The notes under the pieces were generated by a model. That model ran no database searches. It had not been told where the DNA came from and saw only the letters and a list, made by a program, of their open reading frames with translations. DNA of 64,000 bases from an uncultured Duncaniella sp. (lineage in GTDB: Bacteria > Bacteroidota > Bacteroidia > Bacteroidales > Muribaculaceae). A program made the translations under genes and the position numbers. This document shows positions 33,528 to 42,565 of the stretch, one piece after another. Numbering within the stretch: position 1 is the stretch's first letter; every line of letters starts with the position of its first letter. The stretch is taken from contig CAJUIX010000008.1 of the NCBI GenBank assembly GCA_910586665.1, positions 1 to 64,000 on the forward strand, in the 5' to 3' direction.

Positions 33528-35222
33528 ATGGAAAACAATAGTCAGACCACCACACCCCAGGAGACCAAGGGCCTCAATTTTGTCGAACAGCTCGTGCTTG
33601 AGGATCTGCAGGCCGGCAAGAACGGCGGACGCCTCAACACCCGCTTCCCGCCGGAGCCTAACGGCTACCTGCACATCGGCCATGCCAAGGCTATCTGCAT
33701 GGATTTCGGTATCGCCGAGAAGTTTGGCGGCACCTGCAATCTCCGCTTCGACGACACCAACCCGGTGAAGGAGGATGTTGAATATGTCGACTCTATCCGC
33801 GAGGACATCCACTGGCTCGGTTTCGACTGGGGCGACCGCGAATATTACGCCTCGGACTACTTCCCCAAGCTCTACGACCTGGCCATCCGCCTCATCAAGG
33901 AGGGAAAGGCCTACGTCGACGACCAGACTTCGGAGCAGATAGCCGCACAGAAAGGCACCCCGACACAGCCCGGCACCGAAAGCCCCTTCCGCAACCGCAG
34001 CGTCGAGGAGAACCTCGACCTCTTCCAGCGCATGAACGCGGGCGAGTTTGACGAGGGCGCGAGAGTGCTCCGTGCCAAGATTGACATGTCGAGCCCCAAC
34101 ATGCACTTCCGCGACCCGATCATGTACCGCATCATCAAAACTCCCCACCACCGCACCGGCGAGCAGTGGAAGGTCTACCCGATGTATGACTTCGCCCACG
34201 GCCAGAGCGACTATTTCGAGGGAGTCACCCACTCTATATGCACACTTGAGTTCGAGGTACACCGCCCGCTCTACGAATACTTCGTCAAAGAGCTTGCCGA
34301 CGAGAGCTACTGCCCGCGACAGATTGAGTTCAACCGCCTAAACCTGACCTACACCGTCATGTCGAAGCGCAAGCTGCTCCAGCTCGTGAAGGAAGGACTC
34401 GTGGCCGGCTGGGACGACCCCCGCATGCCGACCATCTCGGGTCTCCGTCGCCGCGGATTCACACCCCGCGCGGTCAGAAACTTCATCGACACTATCGGCT
34501 ATACCAAATATGAGGCCCTCAACAGCATCTCGCTGCTCGAACATGCCGTCCGCGACGACCTCAACAAAGTGGCCACCCGCGGCATGGCCGTGATCAACCC
34601 CGTCAAGGTCATCATCACCAACTATCCCGAGGGACAGGTGGAGACCGTCGAAATGGAGAACAATCCCGAAGAGGAGGGTTCAGGCACCCACCAGATGCCC
34701 TTCAGCCGCGAAATCTATATCGAGCGTGACGACTTCATGGAGAATCCTCCCAAGAAGTTCTTCCGCCTCGCTCCCGAAGGGGAAGTACGCCTGAAAGGTG
34801 CCTACATCATCAAGTGCACAGGTGTGAAGAAGGATGCAGAGGGCAACATCGAGGAAATCTACTGCACCTACGACCCCGACACCCGCAGCGGCCTCCCCGG
34901 AAGCCAGCGCAAGGTGAAGGGCACACTCCACTGGGTGTCCGCCGAACACGCCGTCGACGCGACCGCGCGCATCTATGACCGCCTCTTCAACGTCGAGAAC
35001 CCTGCTGCCGAGACCGAGCGCGACTTCCGCGAGATGCTCAACCCCGACTCGCTCAAAGTGGTGGAGCACATCAAGGTAGAGCCGTATCTCGCCGAGATTG
35101 CCAAGCCCGGAGTGCCGCTGCAGTTCCAGCGCATAGGCTATTTCACCCTCGACCCCGACTCGAAGGACGGACAGCTGATATTCAACCGCACTATCGCCCT
35201 CAAAGACAGCTGGAAAGCCTGA
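33528..35222 (+). CDS. glnS: Glutaminyl-tRNA synthetase
   Basis: GlnRS charges tRNA-Gln directly. The 564-residue protein has the class I HIGH motif in RFPPEPNGYLHIGHAKAI, the catalytic-domain segment NLRFDDTNPVKEDVEYV, and the KMSKS equivalent VMSKRKLLQLV. The anticodon-binding beta-barrels fill the C-terminal part (GTLHWVSAEHAVDATARIYD). Length is typical. A -7 box TATCTTTG at 33460-33467 is the likely promoter. Its presence means this organism charges Gln directly instead of relying only on the amidotransferase route. The TPR gene follows 78 bases downstream. Confidence 0.97.
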   Translation: MENNSQTTTPQETKGLNFVEQLVLEDLQAGKNGGRLNTRFPPEPNGYLHIGHAKAICMDFGIAEKFGGTCNLRFDDTNPVKEDVEYVDSIREDIHWLGFDWGDREYYASDYFPKLYDLAIRLIKEGKAYVDDQTSEQIAAQKGTPTQPGTESPFRNRSVEENLDLFQRMNAGEFDEGARVLRAKIDMSSPNMHFRDPIMYRIIKTPHHRTGEQWKVYPMYDFAHGQSDYFEGVTHSICTLEFEVHRPLYEYFVKELADESYCPRQIEFNRLNLTYTVMSKRKLLQLVKEGLVAGWDDPRMPTISGLRRRGFTPRAVRNFIDTIGYTKYEALNSISLLEHAVRDDLNKVATRGMAVINPVKVIITNYPEGQVETVEMENNPEEEGSGTHQMPFSREIYIERDDFMENPPKKFFRLAPEGEVRLKGAYIIKCTGVKKDAEGNIEEIYCTYDPDTRSGLPGSQRKVKGTLHWVSAEHAVDATARIYDRLFNVENPAAETERDFREMLNPDSLKVVEHIKVEPYLAEIAKPGVPLQFQRIGYFTLDPDSKDGQLIFNRTIALKDSWKA

Positions 35223-35300
35223 GCCACGGCTAAGCCGAGACCTCGAAACAGACATTAAACCATAAAAACCACCTACGCCCCCTGCGGGGACTATCACTGA

Positions 35301-36773
35301 ATGGACGAGCGCAACGACCGCCGCGACCTCTACGAAGAATTCGAATCCGAAGTGGTCAAGCGAGGAAATACCGAAGCTTTTTTCGATGAGAACGACCTCG
35401 TCGAAATCTTCGACTATGCCTCTGACTATGACAACTATATCGTCAAAATGGAAGTGCTGCTCTACGGAGCCGTCCACTACCCTAAGAGCGAGGCCCTGGC
35501 CACACGCCGGGCCTGGCTCTACTACTCGTTTGGCGATGTGGAGGCGACTGCCGACCTCAACAACCGCGTGGAGCAGGAGAAAGTGCTCAACAAACTCCTG
35601 AGCCTGCGCGCCCGCAACTCCGACCTCACCCTCCCGACGGAGGAAATCGTGAAGGTGTTTGAAGAAATCCTCGATTCGACCGACGACTTCGAGGATGAGG
35701 AAATCATACAGCTGACTGACTATGCCGTGGAGATGCACCTCGAGGACTGGCTCAACAGAAACAAGGGGCGCATAGTGTCGAAATGCTCCTACCCGCAGAC
35801 ATTTCTCTACGAGTATGCCGACCGCTCCGAGGAGAACGACGACCTGAAGACCGCCGCAGCCCTCTTCGAGGAGCTGACCATGCTCGAACCCTTCACGCTC
35901 GACTTCTGGCTGCGCCTCGCGACCGTCCAGATAAATCTCGAGGACTACGAAGCCGCCCTCTCCTCTGTGGAATACGCCCTGGCCATAGATCCTGATTCCG
36001 TGATGGGACTGCGCATCAAGGGGGCTGCCCTCTACCGCCTCGAGCGCGGGCCGGAAGCCGTGGCCGAAATCTACCGCAAGGTCATCGAATCGACCGAGGC
36101 GGAGGACAGCGACATCACCACTCTGGCAGCAGCCCTCACCGAAAGCGGACGTAGCGCCGAGGCCATAGAGATGCTCACCTCCTACCTGCGCGAGCATCTA
36201 AACTCGCGCCTGGCAATCGACGTGCTCCTCGTGCTCGACCGCAAGAAGGCCGAGCCTTACCTGCGCAGCATCATCTCTGCCGGCTTCATCTCTGAAAAAG
36301 AAGCCATCGAGTGGGCGCAGGGACATACGCAGCACGGACAATTCGGACCGGCGGCCCTCATCTGCCTCGTCTACGACGAAATCAAGGGCATCGTCAAAGA
36401 GCTCCCCTTCATGCTCGAGGTGTGCTACTTCGCCCTGCGCTTCGAGGACGTGGTCAAGCTCTACCACAAGCGCGTCGACGGTGACCCCGAAGCATGGCCC
36501 TTCCTCCCGGCAGTGACCTTCCCCTATGTCATGAGCCTCATCCGTCTCGGGCGCAGGGAGGAAGCCCTTGAGGAAGCCCAGGCCAGGCTGAGAGAGATAC
36601 GCACCTACCACCGCGCCCACAGCAACCTCGAACTCAGCTCCATGTTCCGCCTGACCCCGGCTTCTGTCGGCGCAATCGTCAGGGGCTACATCGAGACCCT
36701 GAAGAACATCATCCACGCCCTGAAATCGGATGACATACTCCCTGCGGATGACTTCGACCCGATGCTCCGCTGA
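35301..36773 (+). CDS. Tetratricopeptide-repeat protein
   Basis: The 490-residue soluble protein has no signal peptide or membrane segment. TPR-like helical repeats are visible in LFEELTMLEPFTLDFWLRLA, LEDYEAALSSVEYALAIDPD and MSLIRLGRREEALEEAQARL. The N-terminus is acidic (DERNDRRDLYEEFESEVVKR). TPR proteins usually act as protein-binding scaffolds, so no enzymatic role is proposed. It sits between glnS and a GH13 amylase gene with 78- and 104-base gaps and may be co-transcribed with glnS. Similar proteins are common in Bacteroidetes without assigned function. Confidence 0.85.
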   Translation: MDERNDRRDLYEEFESEVVKRGNTEAFFDENDLVEIFDYASDYDNYIVKMEVLLYGAVHYPKSEALATRRAWLYYSFGDVEATADLNNRVEQEKVLNKLLSLRARNSDLTLPTEEIVKVFEEILDSTDDFEDEEIIQLTDYAVEMHLEDWLNRNKGRIVSKCSYPQTFLYEYADRSEENDDLKTAAALFEELTMLEPFTLDFWLRLATVQINLEDYEAALSSVEYALAIDPDSVMGLRIKGAALYRLERGPEAVAEIYRKVIESTEAEDSDITTLAAALTESGRSAEAIEMLTSYLREHLNSRLAIDVLLVLDRKKAEPYLRSIISAGFISEKEAIEWAQGHTQHGQFGPAALICLVYDEIKGIVKELPFMLEVCYFALRFEDVVKLYHKRVDGDPEAWPFLPAVTFPYVMSLIRLGRREEALEEAQARLREIRTYHRAHSNLELSSMFRLTPASVGAIVRGYIETLKNIIHALKSDDILPADDFDPMLR

Positions 36774-36877
36774 CCCCTCACCAACACTGAAAGACACACG
36801 CACGCTCTCCATACCACTTTCCAAGAGACAGCTACTTTTTTTATTTCATACTTACATCTATTTATCAATTTTTTATC

Positions 36878-39433
36878 ATGAGATTATTTTTACGCCAGAT
36901 TCTGTCATTGGCGCTTATCGCCGTAGCATTAAGCGTCTCCGGGCAAGCCGTCACTACCACGCCGGCAATCATCACTCGGGACACCAAGGAGGTGACAATC
37001 ACCTTCCACTCCGACGGTGGCAACCGCGGACTCGCCGACACCCCGTCGTCGGCCCCTCTCTACGCCCACACAGGCGTCATCACCAACCTCAGCGACGGCC
37101 AGTGGAAGAGCGCGCCCACCTGGGGTGACAACAGCGACAAGTACAAGCTCACCAACGTCGGCCCATACACCTGGGAAATGAAGATTGCCGACATACGCGG
37201 GTATTACAACATCACGAACCCCGAGGAGACTATCGAGCGGCTCGCCTTCGTGTTCCGCAACGGCGACAGCAGCGCCGAGTGCAAGACCGGGGCCGGCGGC
37301 GACATCTTCGTGCAGGTGTTCCCTGAAGGTTTCCCCGAGTCGAAAGCAGCCGAATATCCCGGCGGCGTACCCAAAATGGGTACGGAGACCAATGCCGACG
37401 GCTCGGTGACATTCTGCGTGGCCGCCCCCGGCAAGAGCAACGGCGTCATGATAGGCTCATGGACCGACTACTCCCCTACCCCGGACTGCGTGATGAACTA
37501 CCAGGACTACCAGGGGACACGCTACTTCTGGCTTACTCTCGACAATGTAAAGAAAGGTGAAGACTACATATATTATTACAGCTTCGACGGCGCTGTCAAC
37601 GTCGGCGACCCCTACGCCCGCCTCATCCTCGACCCCAACAACGACCAGTATATCCCCTCGACCGTCTTCCCGAATCTTCCCGCCTATCCCTCGAAGAAAA
37701 TCGCAGGCGTACCCTTAGCTGTCTTCAACACCGAGCGCGACGCCTACGCATGGAAGGTAGAGGACTTCCAAGGGGTGCCGCAGAGCGACCTCATCATCTA
37801 CGAACTTCTCATCCGCGACTTCACCGGCACCGAGGGTAAGGCCAACGGCGACGGTACGGTCAAGGGTGTAATCGAGAAGCTCGACTACCTGAAAGCCCTC
37901 GGCGTCAATGCCATCGAGCTGCTCCCGATTATGGAATTCGCCGGCAACAACTCCTGGGGCTACAACACCAACTTCTACATGGCCCCCGACAAGGCCTACG
38001 GTACCCCCGACGACTACCGCGCCCTCATCGACGGCGCCCATGAGCGAGGCATGGCCGTGATTCTCGACATCGTGTTCAACCAGAGCGACGGCGGACATCC
38101 CTGGTACGAAATGGTGCGCCGCAACATCAACCCCTTCTACAACGGCTCCGCCCCGCACTCCTACAGCGTGCTCAACGACTGGAACCAGGACTGCGAGCTT
38201 GTGCAGCAGCAGTGGTATGACGCTCTCGACTACTGGACCACGGCCTACAAGGTCGACGGTTTCCGCTTCGACCTCGTGAAAGGGCTCGGCGACAATGACT
38301 CCTACAGCAACACATTCTATCCCGAGACCAACACCTGGGGCGCCCCGAGCGATGACAACACCAACCGCTTCAACGCCACCCGCGTCGCCCGCATGAAGAA
38401 ACTCCGCGACCACCTCGTCGCCACCAATCCCGACGCCTACTTCATCAACGAGAACCTTGCCGGCGCGCAGGAGGAGAACGACATGGCCCGCGACGGTGAG
38501 ATCAACTGGGCAAACATCAACTGGAGCGCCCGCAACTATGTCATCGGCGACGGCAACACCTCGCTCAGCCGCTTCTACGCCCCGCAAGACGACAGCCGCC
38601 TTTGGGGTTCGACCGTCAGCTATGCCGAGAGCCATGACGAAGAGCGAGTGGCCTACAACGCCACAGGACCAAACTCAGTAGTCAAAGGCGATTTTACAGG
38701 ATTATGTCTCCGCATAGGCTCTATGGCCGCACAGATGCTCCTCTCGCCGGGTGCGCACATGATATGGCAGTTTGAGGAGATGGCCAACAACCAAACGACC
38801 AAAAATGCCCAGGGCAACGACACGTCTCCCAAGAAGGTCGACTGGAACAGCCTCAAGACATCTCCCGCCCGCCAGGGACTCCACGCCACCTTCACCGACC
38901 TCTGCGCCCTGCGCGCCAACTATCCCGCCCTCTTCCGCGAGAGCGCCAAGGCCGACATCCAGCTCAGCTCGACGAGCGCCCGCTATATATCACTCTCAGA
39001 CGGCGCGAGCGAACTGTACCTCGTGGTCAACCCGGCAGCCGAGAAACCGGGCGTAACCGCCAACATTCCCTTCCCGAAACATCCAGCGACAGGCGAGACC
39101 GTCTACCTCAGCGACAATAAATACGAGCTTGCGGCCAAGAGCTACAACGTCACCCCTGAAATGACCGCCGCCGGCGTCACTCTCCCGGCCGGAGGCTTCG
39201 CGGTCTATGTGGCCGGCCCAAAATCCGGCATTTCCGACATAGTGGCCGACCTCGACAGAGACTCGCAGCCGGTCATCGTCACAGAGGGGCGCCACATCCG
39301 CGTGCTCTCCCCCTACACGAGCATGTCGGTCCACAATCTCAGCGGCGCGACCCTCAATCCCGACAGCGAGCTTGCCCCCGGAGTCTACATTGTCCGCGTC
39401 GACTCGCAGGCTGTCAAAGTCGCAGTATTATAA
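36878..39433 (+). CDS. Secreted GH13 alpha-amylase-family enzyme with C-terminal sorting-like tail
   Basis: The 851-residue protein has a signal peptide (MRLFLRQILSLALIAVALSV), an N-terminal beta domain that may bind starch, and a CBM48-like segment before the GH13 barrel. The four conserved regions are seen as LDIVFNQSDG (His replaced by Gln), VDGFRFDLVKGL with the nucleophile Asp, FINENLAG with the acid/base Glu, and YAESHDEER with the stabilising Asp. After a C-terminal beta domain comes a tail (HIRVLSPYTSMSVHNLSGAT, then GVYIVRVDSQAVKVAVL) similar to the type A sorting domain of type IX secretion substrates. It probably acts on starch or glycogen at the surface. Confidence 0.92.
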   Translation: MRLFLRQILSLALIAVALSVSGQAVTTTPAIITRDTKEVTITFHSDGGNRGLADTPSSAPLYAHTGVITNLSDGQWKSAPTWGDNSDKYKLTNVGPYTWEMKIADIRGYYNITNPEETIERLAFVFRNGDSSAECKTGAGGDIFVQVFPEGFPESKAAEYPGGVPKMGTETNADGSVTFCVAAPGKSNGVMIGSWTDYSPTPDCVMNYQDYQGTRYFWLTLDNVKKGEDYIYYYSFDGAVNVGDPYARLILDPNNDQYIPSTVFPNLPAYPSKKIAGVPLAVFNTERDAYAWKVEDFQGVPQSDLIIYELLIRDFTGTEGKANGDGTVKGVIEKLDYLKALGVNAIELLPIMEFAGNNSWGYNTNFYMAPDKAYGTPDDYRALIDGAHERGMAVILDIVFNQSDGGHPWYEMVRRNINPFYNGSAPHSYSVLNDWNQDCELVQQQWYDALDYWTTAYKVDGFRFDLVKGLGDNDSYSNTFYPETNTWGAPSDDNTNRFNATRVARMKKLRDHLVATNPDAYFINENLAGAQEENDMARDGEINWANINWSARNYVIGDGNTSLSRFYAPQDDSRLWGSTVSYAESHDEERVAYNATGPNSVVKGDFTGLCLRIGSMAAQMLLSPGAHMIWQFEEMANNQTTKNAQGNDTSPKKVDWNSLKTSPARQGLHATFTDLCALRANYPALFRESAKADIQLSSTSARYISLSDGASELYLVVNPAAEKPGVTANIPFPKHPATGETVYLSDNKYELAAKSYNVTPEMTAAGVTLPAGGFAVYVAGPKSGISDIVADLDRDSQPVIVTEGRHIRVLSPYTSMSVHNLSGATLNPDSELAPGVYIVRVDSQAVKVAVL

Positions 39434-39438
39434 AGAGT

Positions 39439-39469
39439 TTTGCTATTCGGGATTTTTTTGTTAATTTTG
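39439..39469 (+). promoter_or_regulatory. Promoter of the trigger factor gene
   Basis: TTTG (39439-39442) and TAATTTTG (39462-39469) are 19 bases apart, a full consensus match. The start near 39476 gives a leader of about 72 bases. Confidence 0.8.
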
Positions 39470-39547
39470 CACCTTGATTGGAGTAGTCACCCGCAGCGGT
39501 GCGCTCAGTCGGAACGTAAATATTAATAAAACAGACATATACACCAA

Positions 39548-40888
39548 ATGAAAATTACAAAGGAAGAGATTTCACCCGTCGACATCCGTCTGACCGTGGC
39601 GATTGAAGAAAACGATTATAAGGACGATGTGACCAAAAAGCTCAAAGAGCTCGGCCGCACCCATGTCATCCCCGGCTTCCGCAAGGGCCACGTCCCCTTC
39701 GGCGAACTCAAGCGCCGTTTCGGCAAGCAGATGACAAGCGACGTCATCAACGACACAGTCTATCGCGCCGTTGTCGACTACATCTCTGAAAACAAACTCC
39801 CCGTCATGGGTCACCCCGTGCCCGTAGAAGTCAAGGAAGCCTTCGAGGACGGTGACCAGGAGTTCAAATATGACCTCGCCCTCATCCCCGAGCTCGACAT
39901 CAAGCTCAGCAAGGAGGATCACTATCCCTTCTACGAAATCGAGGTGACCGAGGATATGATCAACGAGCAGGACAAGAACATGCGCAAGCGCTTCGGCAAG
40001 CAGGAGCCCGGCCAGGAAATGACCGAGGACGGCGTTGTCAAGGGCACACTCATGCAGCTTGACGAAAACGGCAATGTCAACCAGAACGAGGGCGCCATCC
40101 AGGTGACCGACGGCATTGTCTTCCCCCTCTACTTCAAGGACAAGGAGGAGACCGCCAAGTTCAACGGCAAGAAGCCCGGCGACAAGGTTGTGTTCAACCC
40201 CTGGAAGGCAGCCGGCGGCGACGCAGGCGAGCTCGCATCAATGCTCCATGTCGACAAGGCTATCGCCGGCGACATCAAGAGCGACTTCGAGATGACTATC
40301 TCCGAAATCATCGTCAGCGTCCCCGCAGAACTCGGCGAGGAGTACTACAAGATGGTCTTCGGCGAGGACAAGGTGCACAACGAGGAGGAATACCGCAAGG
40401 CCGTGAAGGACATGATTGCCTCCGAGCTTGAGCAGAACAGCCATGTCCTCTTCCGCAATGCCTTCGACAAGGCCATGATGGAGAAGTACGGCTCCATGCC
40501 CCTCCCCGCAGCCACTATCAAGAAGCTCTTCTTTGCCGACGCAGAGAATCCCGACGAGGCCTACACAGCCCAGGAAGCAGGCATCAAGCACGAAATCATC
40601 GAGAACAACCTCATCAAGGCCCTCGACATCAAGATCGAGCCTGACGAAGTGCTCCAGACTGCCAAGTTCCTCACCGCACGCCAGTTTGCACAGTACGGCA
40701 TGGCAGGTGTCGACGAGGAAATCATCACCCGCTACGCCAAGGAGCAGCTCGAGAAGCCCGAGGTGCGCAACCAGCTCACCCAGCAGGTAATCGCCTCCAA
40801 GCTCTATGAGACTATCGAGAACACTGTCAGTCTCGACAAGCAGACTGTAAGTCTCGACGATTTCAAAAAAATAGCCCAGGAAGCCTAA
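39548..40888 (+). CDS. tig: Trigger factor
   Basis: Trigger factor is the ribosome-bound chaperone and peptidyl-prolyl isomerase that meets nascent chains. The 446-residue protein has the ribosome-binding signature in the N-terminal domain (RTHVIPGFRKGHVPFGELKR, containing GFRKGxxP), a shortened or divergent PPIase-like middle domain (VKGTLMQLDENGNVNQNEGA), and the helical C-terminal domain (about 280-446). Length is close to the family norm. It has its own consensus promoter and a terminator at 40933-40967. In this group the gene usually precedes clpP-clpX, but here the next gene is a MATE exporter. Confidence 0.94.
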   Translation: MKITKEEISPVDIRLTVAIEENDYKDDVTKKLKELGRTHVIPGFRKGHVPFGELKRRFGKQMTSDVINDTVYRAVVDYISENKLPVMGHPVPVEVKEAFEDGDQEFKYDLALIPELDIKLSKEDHYPFYEIEVTEDMINEQDKNMRKRFGKQEPGQEMTEDGVVKGTLMQLDENGNVNQNEGAIQVTDGIVFPLYFKDKEETAKFNGKKPGDKVVFNPWKAAGGDAGELASMLHVDKAIAGDIKSDFEMTISEIIVSVPAELGEEYYKMVFGEDKVHNEEEYRKAVKDMIASELEQNSHVLFRNAFDKAMMEKYGSMPLPAATIKKLFFADAENPDEAYTAQEAGIKHEIIENNLIKALDIKIEPDEVLQTAKFLTARQFAQYGMAGVDEEIITRYAKEQLEKPEVRNQLTQQVIASKLYETIENTVSLDKQTVSLDDFKKIAQEA

Positions 40889-40932
40889 GACGCAGCAACA
40901 GTACAGTCAACGACTACTGACAACCCATATGG

Positions 40933-40967
40933 CCGACGCCTTTCTTCCTCGCGGAGAGAGGCGTCGG
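40933..40967 (+). terminator. Intrinsic terminator after tig
   Basis: CCGACGCCT (40933-40941) pairs perfectly with AGGCGTCGG (40959-40967) and is followed by TCTTCTTTA. Confidence 0.75.
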
Positions 40968-41026
40968 TCTTCTTTATACATCCGCCATAAACCACATTTC
41001 TACCCAAACTCTAAACAGCCAAGACT

Positions 41027-42397
41027 ATGAACGCAGGTTTCTGGAAAGCATACAAAGCCGAATACCGCAACCTATGGCGGCTCGGACTCCCGGTGCTCGT
41101 CACCCAGGTGGGCATCATCGTGGTCAACTTTGCCGACACGATGATGGTCGGCGGTTACGGCACCGACGAGCTTGCGGCCGCCGCCTTCGTCAACTCCCTC
41201 TTCATCATCGCGACAGTCATGCAGATAGGCTTCGCCTCCGGCATGACCCCGCTCATCGGCGCGCTCTACAGCCGCGGCGATGACCACAGCGTCGGCGTAA
41301 CCCTCCGCGGAGGCCTGCAAGTCAACCTCCTCACCTCGCTCGGCTTCACCGCCGTCATGGGCGGACTGTACTTCTTCCTCGACTGCTTCGGCCAGCCCGA
41401 GGAGCTGCTCCCGCTCATCAGGAGCTACTATCTCATAGTCATGGCCACGCTCATACCTATGGCCGTGTTCAACTGCTGCCAGCAGACGGCCAACGGCACC
41501 ACCGACACCGCCACACCGATGTGGATGATTCTCGGCGCCAACGTCATCAACATCGCCGGCAACTATGTGCTCATCAACGGGCACTTAGGCTTCCCCGAAC
41601 TGGGCCTCGTGGGAGCCGGACTCAGCACACTCACCGCCCGCTATGCCGCCATGACGGGTATCATCATCTTCATACTCCTCTCGCGCCGTTACCGCCCTTA
41701 TCTCCGGGGACTACGCGAGGCCTCGGGTGAGACTGCCGCCGTGCGACGCCGGGTGTGGACCACCTCCTACCCGGTGATGATACAGAGCGGTGTCGAGTGT
41801 TTCCTATGGAGCTTCGGCGCCATCGTCTCAGGCTGGTTCGGCAAGATACAGCTCGCGGCCTACCAGGTGGTCAACACCATAGCCCAGCTCGGCTTCATGA
41901 CCTACATGAGCTTCGGAGTGGCAACATCCATACGCGTGGCCAACTACAACGGTCTGCGCGACATTCGCGGCATGCTCCGCATCACCTCAGCCGGGATGCA
42001 CCTCAACCTCCTGCTCGCCACCATAGCCTCGGCAATCTTCCTCATCGGCGGCGCGCACCTCATCCACGTCTTCACCCCCGACGCGGAGGTCATCGCCGTG
42101 GCCCTCGGACTCATCGCTCCACTCATCCTCTACCAGTATGGCGACGCCGTCCAGCTCACCTACGTCAACGCACTGCGCGGCACAGCCGAAGTGCGCCCGC
42201 TGCTATGGATATCGGTCGTCAGCTACATCATCGTCGGCATACCCCTCCTGCTCCTCCTCGCCAAAGGCTTTGACATGAAGAATCTCGGCGTCTACTACAG
42301 CTTCTCGGGCGCCCTCATCGTCGCCGCCCTCCTCCTCCGCAGCTCCTTCTTCAAGACCATCCGCAAAAAAGAGGGCCTGTTTGCAGAAGAGGCATAA
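41027..42397 (+). CDS. MATE-family multidrug/Na+ or H+ antiporter
   Basis: MATE proteins export cationic or neutral compounds using a Na+ or H+ gradient; with NQR in this cell, Na+ coupling is plausible but not shown. The 456-residue protein has twelve predicted helices. Family segments include GLPVLVTQVGIIVVNFADTM near the N-terminus, GFASGMTPLIGALY, and FNCCQQTANGTTDTATPMWM. The second half repeats the fold (QSGVECFLWSFGAIVSGWFG, AVQLTYVNALRGTAEVRPLL). The gene is alone, between the tig terminator and the AspT-type transporter gene. The drug specificity is unknown. Confidence 0.93.
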   Translation: MNAGFWKAYKAEYRNLWRLGLPVLVTQVGIIVVNFADTMMVGGYGTDELAAAAFVNSLFIIATVMQIGFASGMTPLIGALYSRGDDHSVGVTLRGGLQVNLLTSLGFTAVMGGLYFFLDCFGQPEELLPLIRSYYLIVMATLIPMAVFNCCQQTANGTTDTATPMWMILGANVINIAGNYVLINGHLGFPELGLVGAGLSTLTARYAAMTGIIIFILLSRRYRPYLRGLREASGETAAVRRRVWTTSYPVMIQSGVECFLWSFGAIVSGWFGKIQLAAYQVVNTIAQLGFMTYMSFGVATSIRVANYNGLRDIRGMLRITSAGMHLNLLLATIASAIFLIGGAHLIHVFTPDAEVIAVALGLIAPLILYQYGDAVQLTYVNALRGTAEVRPLLWISVVSYIIVGIPLLLLLAKGFDMKNLGVYYSFSGALIVAALLLRSSFFKTIRKKEGLFAEEA

Positions 42398-42438
42398 ATT
42401 CCGTGGCCGCCATTGTTAAAAAACACGAAAAAAATGCT

Positions 42439-42446
42439 TACCTTTG
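42439..42446 (+). promoter_or_regulatory. -7 box of the AspT/YidE-type gene
   Basis: TACCTTTG at 42439-42446 fits the consensus; the nearest TTG (42413-42415) is 23 bases upstream, slightly too far. The leader of about 110 bases up to the ATG at 42566 has no recognised structure. Confidence 0.5.
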
Positions 42447-42565
42447 CACTCTCAAAAAATTATGCGGGTGAGGACGAGGTTCCGGCTGCGTTTTGTAAGA
42501 GGCCTGTCTACACTTCAAGGAAGGAAAAAAGATTGTTAACTTCATATATAGCTTTATTTTAAACA

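Noticed and set aside
34680..36197. Open frame of 505 codons opposite glnS and the TPR gene
   Set aside because: It spans two real genes on the other strand, which excludes it as a gene.
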